The notes under the pieces were generated by a model. That model saw nothing but the letters and a program-made list of their open reading frames with translations. It made no database searches and was not told the DNA's origin. This document shows, piece after piece, positions 55,071 through 64,000 of a stretch of 64,000 bases of DNA. Position numbers and translations under genes: made by a program. The stretch is from Woeseiaceae bacterium. Its GTDB lineage: Bacteria > Pseudomonadota > Gammaproteobacteria > Steroidobacterales > Woeseiaceae. Each line of letters starts with the position of its first letter. Position 1 is the first letter of the stretch. The stretch covers positions 1 to 64,000 of the forward strand of contig JASJCH010000008.1 of the NCBI GenBank assembly GCA_030066075.1. Direction: 5' to 3'.

Positions 55071-55994
55071 TCAGACGTAGTCCGCGACGATGTCCGCGAG
55101 GTGGGCGATGAAACGGCGGCACAACAGCGACGGCGGCATGCTGTCTGCGCTGATGACGTCGATGGAGTAGGGCAGCGGCGGTTCCAGCTTCCAGCGGCGC
55201 ACATCTGCAGAGTGGCCCGAATTCGCCGTGATCGTGTCCACGATCGAGATGCCGCTCCCCCTCGCGACCAGCGCCTTGGCGACGTGGTAGGTCTCGGTAT
55301 ACACGACCTGTCGGAACTCGACGCCCGAGTTGTCGAGATAGGCGCTCAGCAGTCGGCCGAGCGGGCCGCGGGCGCTCAGCCCGATGAACGGCTGGTCGGC
55401 GAGCGCGTCCAGGGTAACCCGATCGTCGGCGCCCAGCTCGAGGTCCGGCGGGGCGATGACGACAAACTCGCCCTTTGCAAGCGTCTCGGAAGTGAGCCCT
55501 GGAACGGTCACCGAGTCGAATGCGAGGCCGATATCGATACGCGATTCGAGCAGCGCAGCGCCGATCTCGTCGTGGTGCAGCGTCTCGACCTCGAAGACCG
55601 TGTCGCCGTGATCGGCCAGGTAGCTGGCGATAGCCGCCGGTAACAGGTCGACGCCGAAGGCCGGCGTTGCGGCGACCCGGACCTTGCCGTGGTCGGATGC
55701 GCGCAGGTTGTCGGCAACGTGGCGTAATTGCTCGACATGATCGTAGACATTCGACACGAGGCCGAACAGGCGGTCCGCCTCGGGCGTCGGGACGAGCTTG
55801 CCGCGTACGCGTTCGAACAAGGGGTAGCCAAGCTGCTGTTCGGCGTGGGCGAGCACCTTGCTGACCGAGGGCTGCGAAACGTTGAGCAGCCGGGCCGCAT
55901 TGGTCATGGTGCCGCTCGTGTAAATGGCGTGGAACACCTCGATCTGGCGCAGGCGCATACCCGGGCTCCTATAGCTTGCGGTTATGGTCTGCAC
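55071..55994 (-). CDS. LysR-family regulator
   Basis: MRLRQIEVFHAIYTSGTMTNAARLLNVSQPSVSKVLAHAEQQLGYPLFERVRGKLVPT. Confidence 0.93.
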   Translation of the reverse strand: MQTITASYRSPGMRLRQIEVFHAIYTSGTMTNAARLLNVSQPSVSKVLAHAEQQLGYPLFERVRGKLVPTPEADRLFGLVSNVYDHVEQLRHVADNLRASDHGKVRVAATPAFGVDLLPAAIASYLADHGDTVFEVETLHHDEIGAALLESRIDIGLAFDSVTVPGLTSETLAKGEFVVIAPPDLELGADDRVTLDALADQPFIGLSARGPLGRLLSAYLDNSGVEFRQVVYTETYHVAKALVARGSGISIVDTITANSGHSADVRRWKLEPPLPYSIDVISADSMPPSLLCRRFIAHLADIVADYV

Positions 55995-56161
55995 CTATCT
56001 TAGCCGACGGGGCACTAATAAGTGCAGGTTCCCATAACTCCGGGCTATGGGCCGCCCACGGAAAGTATTTGCCTGAAAGGCCCGTCATTGCTAGTGTCGG
56101 ATGAGCGCAGCCATGCGCTCGGTACCGGCCGCAGAAGCCGGCAAAAAGCAGGGGAGAAAAC

Positions 56162-59100
56162 ATGTTGTCCGAGTACAAGTATCCGTGCGGCGTCCGCCGC
56201 CTGAGTTCATTGGTTCTTGCATTCCTGGCACTGCCGATGGCGGCAGGCACGGCGCTGGCCCAGGAAGACGCAGAAGACGATGAGCAGATTGAAGAAATCG
56301 TCACGGTAGGTTCGCAGATTCGCGGCGCCAATATCCGTGACGCCCTGGCCGTCTCGGTCGTTACCTCCGAGGACATCGAGGACCTCGGCGTCGATTCGGG
56401 CGATGAACTGCTCGAGTTCATGGCCGAGCAGGGTCAGAACTTCCTGAACGAAGCCGAAAATATCAGCGGCGGCGTCAACTCGGCGCGTGGCGACATTGGC
56501 GCCTACAACCTCAGGAATCTCGGCACGGGCAATACCCTCGTTCTGCTCAACGGCCGGCGCATGGTCAACGCGGCCTCTTACCAGACCGAACTGGTAGGCG
56601 GCAGCTTCGTCCCGGTCAACACGGTCAACTCGCAGACGCTGCCCGTCATGGGCCTCGAGCGCGTTGAAGTTCTCCGTGACGGCGCATCGGCCATTTACGG
56701 CGCGGACGCCGTGGCCGGCGTCGTCAACTACGTTCTCAAAGACGACTTCGACGGCTTCAGCGTGCGCGCCAGGTACGCGGGCTGGGAAGGCCTCCCGCGC
56801 AACGACTACAAGATCTCGATGGAGTGGGGCACTAACTTCAACGGCGGCGCCACTAACCTGGCCGTGTTCGCAAGCTACTACGACCGCGACCCGATCAACT
56901 CGCAGGACGATAAGTTCTGGTCCGTCTCCGATCATCGCTACCGGATACCCGAGGGCAACGCGTTCGAAGGCAGCACCCGGTTCCGGCGTGACAGCTCGAA
57001 TTCCGAGTTCGGCCAGTACGATGCCCGCTCAGGCACAGCCGACATCACCGACGGCAGTGGCGAATTCAATACGTACCCGCTGGATAGCGAATTTTGCGAA
57101 TTCCACCCGGACGATTATCCCGAGATTGCTGCCCTGTACCCGAACGTGTGTTTCGCCGTGGATGGAAACCCTGTTTACCGCCACAACCTGAACGCCGATC
57201 GAGACCTGCTCTCGGAGCTGCAGCGCACCAACGTTTTTGCGATGCTGACGCACGAATTCGGCAACGGGCTGGAGAGCTTCACTGAAGTGTCGGCCTATCT
57301 CTCGGATACGTACACGCAGCGTCATCGTTCCACGCGCCTGAGCGCCGTCTCCAAGTATCGCATCGCGGCGGACGCCTACTGGAACCCGCTGGGTGCGGTC
57401 GGCACGACGGCGCGACTGCCGGACAGCATCATCGGCACCGGCGTGCCGGTCGAAGGTCTCGCGATTGATCTCGACAACTTCGGCTGGGTCGAATCACCCC
57501 GCCGCGTGTTCAACGACGGTGAAACCTATCGCGTACTGACCGGACTACGCGGCCAACTGGGTTACTGGGATTGGGAAGGCGCGGTTCTATGGTCGCGCGC
57601 CGAGAAAGAAGACATCACCAAGGACCGTATCTCGAACACGCTGATGCAGGAAGCGCTCAATGACCCGACTCCTGCAGGCTACAACGCGTTCAATGGCGGC
57701 ATCGACACGAACGTCGAGCGCGCCCAAATCGACGTCTATCGCGAGAACGAGACCGAGCTCACTCTGATCGACTTCAAGATGTCGAATGCCGAGCTGTTCG
57801 ATACCTGGGCCGGTCCGGTCGGTTTCCTGGCCGGCGTCGAGTACCGCGAAGAGTCATTTGAAGACGACCGCGATCCGCGCCTCGACGGCACGATCCAGTT
57901 CGTGGACAACGCCGGCAACGGTTTCCCGATCGTATCCGACGTCATGAACTCGAGCCCGACGCTCGACAGTGAAGGCGACCGCGACGTGTTCTCGGCGTTC
58001 ACCGAGTTCCAGATACCGCTGCACGAAACCCTGGACGTCCAGGTTGCCCTGCGCTACGAGGACTTCTCGGACGTCGGCGACACGACGGTCGGCAAGGTGG
58101 CGGCAGGCTGGCGCCCGGTCGAGCCGCTGCTGATCCGCGGCTCATGGTCCGAGGCCTATCGCGTGCCGAACCTCGTTACGATCAACGAGAGCGGCGTTGC
58201 GCGCTCGAACACGGTCGACGACCGGGTGTGCCAGTACGTCGAGCAGTTCGATACGCAAGGTATCCTGGAATGTTCCTACGGCGTCCAGCGCGCCGCCGGC
58301 GGCAGCGCGCTGCTCGTGCCCGAGGAGTCCGAGAATACGTCGATCGGTATCGTCTGGGATATGACGGACAACCTGACGTTCACCCTCGACTACTGGGAGA
58401 TCGAGAAGGAAAAAACGATTGGCCTGTTCGGCGAGGAGAACCACACGGCGCTCGAGCTGGTGAACCTGCTGGAGGCCGGAACGGCAAACTGCCCGACGAC
58501 CGGCGGCCCCAGCATCGGCAACCCGGCCGTTATTCGTGACGATCCCTGGGATCCTGCCTCGGAAGAGGCAGCGCTCTACGCGCTGGCCGGAATCTGTAAC
58601 ACGGGCGAAGCCGCCAGGGTCAACGACCTGTACGCGAACCTCGACACCCGCAAGGTCAAGGGCCACGATATCGGCGTCTATTACACGACGGACACGCGTA
58701 TCGGCACGTTCGACTTCCGCTACATCGGTACGCGCCTCGACGAGTACGAGCAGGTGGCCGGCGGCCCGGCAGAAATACTCGTCCAGGCTGAGAAAGACGG
58801 CATCCTGCCTGCCGGGACGGCCATCGGTTTCGCGAATCTCGTGAAGCAGGACGGCAACCAGCGCTGGAAACACTCGGCGCGCCTGAACTGGCGCTGGGAG
58901 AACTGGGGCGCGGCAGTAACCGGTACGAAGCTCAGTGATGCGATCGACACCCGGCCGGGGACCGCCAGCGATGGCTCGCAGTGGAAGATCGACAGCATGT
59001 CCACGTATAACTTCTCGGCCGATTACAGTTTCGAGACCTTCGGCGACACGGCCGCCAGGGTACGCGTGGGTATACTCAACTTCACCGACCAGCGCGCGCC

Positions 59101-59191
59101 GTTTACGAGCGGCCGCTTCGGCTACAGCTCGGACATGCACCGCGACTGGGGTCGTTCCTGGTACGTGGACCTGCGCCTAGACTTCTTCTAA
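56162..59191 (+). CDS. TonB-dependent receptor
   Basis: Signal peptide; EEIVTVGSQIRGANI; plug LVLLNGRRMVNAASYQ...VERVEVLRDGASAIYGADAVAGVVNYVLK; C-terminal ...VDLRLDFF. Confidence 0.95.
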   Translation: MLSEYKYPCGVRRLSSLVLAFLALPMAAGTALAQEDAEDDEQIEEIVTVGSQIRGANIRDALAVSVVTSEDIEDLGVDSGDELLEFMAEQGQNFLNEAENISGGVNSARGDIGAYNLRNLGTGNTLVLLNGRRMVNAASYQTELVGGSFVPVNTVNSQTLPVMGLERVEVLRDGASAIYGADAVAGVVNYVLKDDFDGFSVRARYAGWEGLPRNDYKISMEWGTNFNGGATNLAVFASYYDRDPINSQDDKFWSVSDHRYRIPEGNAFEGSTRFRRDSSNSEFGQYDARSGTADITDGSGEFNTYPLDSEFCEFHPDDYPEIAALYPNVCFAVDGNPVYRHNLNADRDLLSELQRTNVFAMLTHEFGNGLESFTEVSAYLSDTYTQRHRSTRLSAVSKYRIAADAYWNPLGAVGTTARLPDSIIGTGVPVEGLAIDLDNFGWVESPRRVFNDGETYRVLTGLRGQLGYWDWEGAVLWSRAEKEDITKDRISNTLMQEALNDPTPAGYNAFNGGIDTNVERAQIDVYRENETELTLIDFKMSNAELFDTWAGPVGFLAGVEYREESFEDDRDPRLDGTIQFVDNAGNGFPIVSDVMNSSPTLDSEGDRDVFSAFTEFQIPLHETLDVQVALRYEDFSDVGDTTVGKVAAGWRPVEPLLIRGSWSEAYRVPNLVTINESGVARSNTVDDRVCQYVEQFDTQGILECSYGVQRAAGGSALLVPEESENTSIGIVWDMTDNLTFTLDYWEIEKEKTIGLFGEENHTALELVNLLEAGTANCPTTGGPSIGNPAVIRDDPWDPASEEAALYALAGICNTGEAARVNDLYANLDTRKVKGHDIGVYYTTDTRIGTFDFRYIGTRLDEYEQVAGGPAEILVQAEKDGILPAGTAIGFANLVKQDGNQRWKHSARLNWRWENWGAAVTGTKLSDAIDTRPGTASDGSQWKIDSMSTYNFSADYSFETFGDTAARVRVGILNFTDQRAPFTSGRFGYSSDMHRDWGRSWYVDLRLDFF

Positions 59192-60637
59192 TTGGAAGAC
59201 GCACGGCACCAGAAAATCGGCAGGGCCCTTGGCCCTGCCGTTTTTGTTGCGATGCTCGCCATGGAAGGCTGGCAGCAGGCCATGGACCCGCTGGCCTGGC
59301 GCGCCGCTGCCGCCGGGCTCTGGATGGCCATCTGGTGGGCGACCGAAGCGGTCCCGGTTCCTGTGACCGCGTTCCTGCCGCTGGTCATCTTCGAGCCGCT
59401 GGGTATCTCGTCACTGCGCGATGCCGCGGCGCCGTACGCCAACCCGATCATTTACCTGTTCCTGGGCGGATTCCTGATGGCGCTGGCGCTCGAGCGCTGG
59501 GACCTGCACCGACGCATCGCGCTGGCGATTCTCGACCGCACCGGCACGGAGGGGCGGCGCCTGATCCTGGGCTTCATGATCGTCTGCGCGGGGCTCAGCA
59601 TGTGGATGACGAATACCTCGACCACGATGATGCTGCTGCCGATCGTGCTGTCCGTGGTGTCGGTGATCCGCGAGAACGTCACGGACCTGTCGGAGCAGAA
59701 CCAGTCCGACTTCGAAATCGCGATGCTGCTGGGCCTCGCTTACTCGGCGAGCATCGGCGGGTTGGCCACGCTGATCGGCACGCCGCCGAACGCGTTCCTG
59801 GTCGGCTATCTTGCCGAGAACTACGATATCGAGATCAGCTTCGCGCGCTGGATGGTTGTCGGCATCCCGGTTACGGCCATCATGCTGCCGGTGGCGTGGT
59901 GGGTTCTGACCCGCTTCATGCACCCGGTGAAAGTGCCCGCCAGCGAGGAGGTCAACCGGCACCTGCACGAGCTGCGGGCAGAGCTCGGGCCGATGACTCC
60001 TGCGGAGAAACGCGTCGGCATCCTGTTCGGCCTGGTAATCATTTCGTGGATGCTGCGGCGGCCGCTGACCGAACTGGCCGGGCTCACCGGGGTTTCGGAC
60101 CCGGGCATCGTCATCACGGCCGCCATCCTGCTATTCCTGATCCCGAGCGGCGAGGGGCGCAGGCTCATGAGCTGGGACTACGCGCTGCGCCTGCCGTGGG
60201 GCGTGCTGGTGCTGATGGGCGGCGGCCTGAGCCTTGCGGCGGCCGTGTCTAACTCGGGGCTCGCACTCTGGTTGGGCGAGAGCCTCGCACCGCTCAACGC
60301 GCTCGGCCTGGCCGTGCTCGTCGTTGCGGCGGTGGCGTTGGTTATTTTCCTGACCGAGCTCACGAGCAACCTGGCGACGACAGCGACGCTACTGCCGGTC
60401 ATGGGCGCCATTGCTGTGCAGGCGGGCCTGCCGCCGCTTTACCTGACCGTGCCCATCACGATCGCCGCGAGCTGCGCCTTCATGCTGCCCGTAGCGACGC
60501 CACCAAACGCCATCATATTTGCGACGGGTCGCATAACGATCCCGCAAATGGTCCGTGCCGGCTTCGTTCTCAACATCATAGGTATCGTCATTGTCACTCT
60601 TGTCGCTCTCTACCTGGCGCCGAATGCGCTGGTCTAG
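59192..60637 (+). CDS. SLC13/DASS family Na+/carboxylate-type transporter
   Basis: MAIWWATEAVPVPVTAFLPLVIFEPLGI; LMVAIGGLATLIGTPPNA-type motif (ASIGGLATLIGTPPNAFLVGY); FMLPVATPPNAIIFATG. Start uncertain (TTG 59192 or ATG 59252). Confidence 0.88.
   Translation: MEDARHQKIGRALGPAVFVAMLAMEGWQQAMDPLAWRAAAAGLWMAIWWATEAVPVPVTAFLPLVIFEPLGISSLRDAAAPYANPIIYLFLGGFLMALALERWDLHRRIALAILDRTGTEGRRLILGFMIVCAGLSMWMTNTSTTMMLLPIVLSVVSVIRENVTDLSEQNQSDFEIAMLLGLAYSASIGGLATLIGTPPNAFLVGYLAENYDIEISFARWMVVGIPVTAIMLPVAWWVLTRFMHPVKVPASEEVNRHLHELRAELGPMTPAEKRVGILFGLVIISWMLRRPLTELAGLTGVSDPGIVITAAILLFLIPSGEGRRLMSWDYALRLPWGVLVLMGGGLSLAAAVSNSGLALWLGESLAPLNALGLAVLVVAAVALVIFLTELTSNLATTATLLPVMGAIAVQAGLPPLYLTVPITIAASCAFMLPVATPPNAIIFATGRITIPQMVRAGFVLNIIGIVIVTLVALYLAPNALV
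59218..59245 (+). terminator. terminator-like hairpin inside 5' end of SLC13 ORF
   Basis: CGGCAGGGCC-CTT-GGCCCTGCCG-TTTTT, perfect 10-bp stem and T-run, 27 bp after TonB receptor stop. Confidence 0.75.
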
Positions 60638-62213
60638 CATCCTGTTCGCCCTGCTCCTCGGCGCCTGTGCCCGGCAGGAGCCCTTCGACGCGCTGCTGGT
60701 CGGCGGCGAGGTTTACACGGGCGACGACACGCCACCGGTTGTCGCTGACGTGGCCATCCGGGGCGACCGCATTGTCGCGGTTGGCCAGCTCGACGGGCAT
60801 CCGGCGACACTGCAGCTCGACGTCAGCGGGCTGGCCGTGGCGCCGGGGTTCATCGACATCCACAGCCACGCGATCCGTGACAACCCGGACCGCAGCGGCA
60901 TCTACATCTGGCCCGATGCCGAGAACCTGATCCGCCAGGGCGTCACGACCGTAATCGGCGGTCCTGACGGGGGCTCGCCGCTGCCGCTCGAGGCCGACTT
61001 CCGGCGCCTCGAAGCCGAGCCCGCTGCCGTGAACTTCGGTTCCTTCGTGGGCCACGGCTCGGTTCGCGGGAAGGTCATCGGCTACGACGATCGGCCAGCG
61101 ACCGAGGAAGAACTCGAGGCGATGCGGGCGGAAGTTCGTGAAGCCATGGAGAGCGGGGCGTTCGGACTGTCATCGGGGTTGTTATATGCCCCGGGCAGCT
61201 TCGCGCCGGCCGAGGAGGTGATCGAGCTGGCGAAGGTCGTGAAGCCCTACGGCGGCATCTACATCAGCCACATGCGCAACGAGGCGCTCGGGCTGCTCGA
61301 ATCGGTCGAAGAGACCATCCGCATCGGCGAAGAGGCCGGCATACCGTCGCAGTTGACGCACCACAAGGCGATGGGCCAGCCCATGTGGGGGCGCTCCCGC
61401 GAGTCGCTGGCGCTGGTTGACGCGGCCAACGAACGCGGCGTCGACGTCACCATCGACCAGTACCCGTACCCGGCGTCGTCCACGGGACTGCGGGCCGTCT
61501 TTCCGCGCTGGAGTCTCGACGGCGGCGGTCCGGCCTTGCGCGCGCGGCTCGACGATCCCGAACAGCGGGCGCGAGTGAAAGAGGGCATCGTCTACGCACT
61601 GATCAACGAGCGCGGCGGCAACGATGCCTCGCGCGTGCACCTGGCGCAGTGCAGCTGGGATCCGTCGCTGAATGGCCTGAATCTCGAGGACGTGCTGCGG
61701 CAGCTCGAGATGGACGTCACGATCGAGAACGCCGCCGAACTGATCATGGACTTCGAGTATGCGGGCGGCTGCCAGTGCGTGTATCACGCAATGTCGATGG
61801 AGGATGTCGATCGCATCATGGTGCACCCGAAAACGATGATCGCGTCCGATGGCGGCGTCATGGCGCCCGGCGACAACAGCCCGCACCCGCGCAACTACGG
61901 ATCGTTCGCGCGCGTCCTGGGCGTGTTCGTTCGCGAACGGGAGCTGCTGCCGTTATCCACGGCCATCCACAAGATGACGATGATGCCCGCGGACCGCATC
62001 AGTCTCGCCAATCGGGGGCGCGTCGCGGTCGGCGCCGTCGCCGATATCGTCGTCTTCGACCCGGCAGAGATCATCGACACGGCGACCTTCGAGGAGCCGC
62101 ACCAGTATGCACTGGGCGTGCACCACGTGTTCGTCAACGGCGAACCGGTATTGCTTGGCAAGGAAATGACCGGCAAACGGCCGGGCAGGGTGCTGCGCGC
62201 GACGGACATGTAG
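60624..62213 (+). CDS. D-aminoacylase / N-acyl-D-amino-acid deacylase family lipoprotein
   Basis: Lipobox ALLLGACARQ; GFIDIHSHAIRDNP, GLSSGLLYAPGSFAP, YISHMRNE, ASDGGVMAPG; start 60624 overlapping upstream stop. Confidence 0.88.
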   Translation: MRWSSILFALLLGACARQEPFDALLVGGEVYTGDDTPPVVADVAIRGDRIVAVGQLDGHPATLQLDVSGLAVAPGFIDIHSHAIRDNPDRSGIYIWPDAENLIRQGVTTVIGGPDGGSPLPLEADFRRLEAEPAAVNFGSFVGHGSVRGKVIGYDDRPATEEELEAMRAEVREAMESGAFGLSSGLLYAPGSFAPAEEVIELAKVVKPYGGIYISHMRNEALGLLESVEETIRIGEEAGIPSQLTHHKAMGQPMWGRSRESLALVDAANERGVDVTIDQYPYPASSTGLRAVFPRWSLDGGGPALRARLDDPEQRARVKEGIVYALINERGGNDASRVHLAQCSWDPSLNGLNLEDVLRQLEMDVTIENAAELIMDFEYAGGCQCVYHAMSMEDVDRIMVHPKTMIASDGGVMAPGDNSPHPRNYGSFARVLGVFVRERELLPLSTAIHKMTMMPADRISLANRGRVAVGAVADIVVFDPAEIIDTATFEEPHQYALGVHHVFVNGEPVLLGKEMTGKRPGRVLRATDM

Positions 62214-62255
62214 GAGCGGCCCATGGCCGCGATCGCGCCCATGGGGCGCTCCTAC
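62210..62255. repeat. GTAG-headed REP-like palindrome, copy B
   Basis: GTAGGAGCGGCCCATGGCCGCGATCGCGCCCATGGGGCGCTCCTAC; includes TAG stop of upstream CDS. Confidence 0.85.
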
Positions 62256-63406
62256 GGCGCCTCGAGCATCGTGCGCATCATCTCCTCGGCGAACACGGGC
62301 GTGTGTTCGATGATCGCCGATCGATCCACTTCGTCGCCCATCTCGTAGGTGATCGCAGGAATCCCATAGCGTTTGAAGAAATAATTCTTGACGTTGCCTT
62401 GCCCCGATGGGGGGCGCGGGTCGTGCTTGAACTCGAAGTTATCGATGCGTTCGTCGACGCTGTCGAGCCATCTGCTCGAGAATCGTCGCGGCCTCGCGTC
62501 GTCGTCCGGCGTCTGGGTGTAGAAGATCATCGTCGGCCACATTTTCGTGGCGTGAAAGTCGAGAACCAGGCGCGGCGCAACGTCCCGGGCTTCCAGGTCC
62601 TCGAGCAGCGCGGCGACGGCCTGGGTTTCCGGCTGAGTGAACGGTCCCCAGTCGCGGTTGAGATCGGTCAGACCGGCATTGTGCCGCGCGTGCCCGAGCG
62701 CCACGCCATCGGGGTTGATGAGCGGCAGAATCACCAGCATGTAGCGCTCGCGGAACTCACGCGCGAGATCGGAGTTGCCCATGACGACATCGACGAACGT
62801 GCGCATCGCGATCGCGCCCGGCACCTCGACCGGGTGCTGGCGTCCGAGCAGCAGCACGGCTTCGCGCTTGTCCCGGGTACTGGCCAGGTGGATAGGCCGG
62901 CCCAGCACGCTTTCGCCGATAATCTCGGTCTCCAGCTCGAAGTGCCCGTCGAGCTGCACGAGCCAGTCGTCGTAGTAGCGCGACGTCAGCAATTCCTGCG
63001 CGGACACCCAGAGCCCGGTCTCGTCCACGTCGAGGGTCAGCGTCATGGACTTGCCGACTTCGCTGCGCTCGACGCCGTATTCGGGCGCCCGGATCCAGTT
63101 GCGGCCGTCGGTGCTCAGCTTGGGCCAGAAGCGCGCGTAGGAGTCCGGGAACTGCAACTTGATCTTCACCTCGCGGGGGCCGTCAGTAGCAACGCGAAAC
63201 GAAAACCAGGCGAACGCATCACTGACGCGGTAGTCTTCCGCCCGGAAAGTGAGCTCGACGACCTCGTCGGCGCTAAACTCGCAATGATCGAGTCGGCCAC
63301 CCTCGAAATGTGCGTCGATGGCCACTGAGCCGTTTTCACACGAGGGGTGAGCCAGCGCGAGCGCCGGCAAAGTCATGATGACAATAAGAACGAAGCGACA
63401 GGTCAT
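62252..63406 (-). CDS. exported M14-family zinc carboxypeptidase
   Basis: Signal peptide MTCRFVLIVIMTLPALALA; GRQHPVEVPGAIAMRTFVDVVMG; LPLINPDGVALGHARHNAGLTDLNRDWG. Confidence 0.85.
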   Translation of the reverse strand: MTCRFVLIVIMTLPALALAHPSCENGSVAIDAHFEGGRLDHCEFSADEVVELTFRAEDYRVSDAFAWFSFRVATDGPREVKIKLQFPDSYARFWPKLSTDGRNWIRAPEYGVERSEVGKSMTLTLDVDETGLWVSAQELLTSRYYDDWLVQLDGHFELETEIIGESVLGRPIHLASTRDKREAVLLLGRQHPVEVPGAIAMRTFVDVVMGNSDLAREFRERYMLVILPLINPDGVALGHARHNAGLTDLNRDWGPFTQPETQAVAALLEDLEARDVAPRLVLDFHATKMWPTMIFYTQTPDDDARPRRFSSRWLDSVDERIDNFEFKHDPRPPSGQGNVKNYFFKRYGIPAITYEMGDEVDRSAIIEHTPVFAEEMMRTMLEAP

Positions 63407-63409
63407 GCG

Positions 63410-64000
63410 ATGAAGTCTACTGGTAACCGATTGCTGTGGGTACTGCTGGCCGTGCTGGTGTTGTCGAGCTGGGGCGCATCGCTCGTCCAGACGTCGTTCG
63501 GTGACATCCGGGTGCACTCGATCAAGATGCCGGCCCACAACGGCCAGTGGGTCGTCGCCGACCTGTATCGGCCGCTGGCGGCGACCCGTGACGCGCCGGT
63601 GCCGCTGGTCTTCGTCGTGCCCGGCTTCCAGCGCGGCAAGGAGGCGCTGTCGAACGTGGCGATCGAGCTTGCGCGGCGCAACATGGTTGCGATCCTCATC
63701 GATCCCTACGCGCAGGGCGGCTCGAGCGCTTCGCTGAGCCGCATCGCCGCGACGACCGAGGGATACGGCATGTTTGCCCTCGTCGACTACGTGGCGAGCA
63801 CGCCCAATCTCAACTACGTCGACCGCACGCGCATCGGGGCAACCGGACACTCCGCCGGCGGTAATGCGGCAATCCGCGGCGCCAATTACTTCGGTCGTGA
63901 GGCGCAGCGCACCGGCGAGCCCAGCAAGCTGCACTCGGTGTTCGTGTCCGGCTACGTGCTCACGCTGCGCGACGACGTCCTCGAGGACGTCCGCTCGAAC
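63410..64000 (+). CDS. alpha/beta hydrolase-like protein, 5' part (runs off window)
   Basis: Open frame from ATG 63410: MKSTGNRLLWVLLAVLVLSSWGAS...PLVFVVPGFQRGKE...IGATGHSAGGNAA (GHSxGG nucleophile elbow). Confidence 0.75.
   Translation, partial: MKSTGNRLLWVLLAVLVLSSWGASLVQTSFGDIRVHSIKMPAHNGQWVVADLYRPLAATRDAPVPLVFVVPGFQRGKEALSNVAIELARRNMVAILIDPYAQGGSSASLSRIAATTEGYGMFALVDYVASTPNLNYVDRTRIGATGHSAGGNAAIRGANYFGREAQRTGEPSKLHSVFVSGYVLTLRDDVLEDVRSN

Noticed and set aside
61649-63328. 559-aa plus-strand ORF
   Set aside because: Spans the end of the D-aminoacylase gene in another frame and the antisense of the M14 gene; both overlapped genes have strong signatures.

Overview
GC-rich chromosomal window from what looks like a marine-type gammaproteobacterium (taxon inferred from gene content only, not verified). 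Main blocks: (1) end of a flagellar/motility locus (fliA 3' end, DUF2802, HDOD, PilZ, motB/motA, GGDEF); (2) an MSHA-like pilus operon (secretin, TPR, MshE ATPase, MshG, PilM/N/O-like proteins, prepilins); (3) a FleQ/FlrA-like sigma-54 activator that appears split into two same-strand fragments about 14 kb apart; (4) a housekeeping block (ispB, rplU, rpmA, obgE, rpsT, murJ, ribF, lspA); (5) a minor-pilin cluster (two FimT, PilV, PilW, PilX, two PilY1, PilE) with a tandemly duplicated [small exported protein + PilY1] module; (6) exported enzymes, an ABC-2 exporter and a D-amino-acid / N-acyl-D-amino-acid locus (DadA, LysR, TonB receptor, SLC13 transporter, D-aminoacylase, M14 peptidase). tRNA-Pro(CGG) and tRNA-Thr(CGT) are present. 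Most notable signals: an excellent sigma-28 (FliA) promoter match in front of the last prepilin gene of the MSHA-like cluster, the split FleQ, the duplicated PilY1 module, a 46-bp GTAG-headed REP-like palindrome in two inverted copies, and a perfect terminator-like hairpin inside the predicted SLC13 coding sequence. No CRISPR array, integrase or transposase was seen. All family calls are by reading protein motifs; no database search was run.
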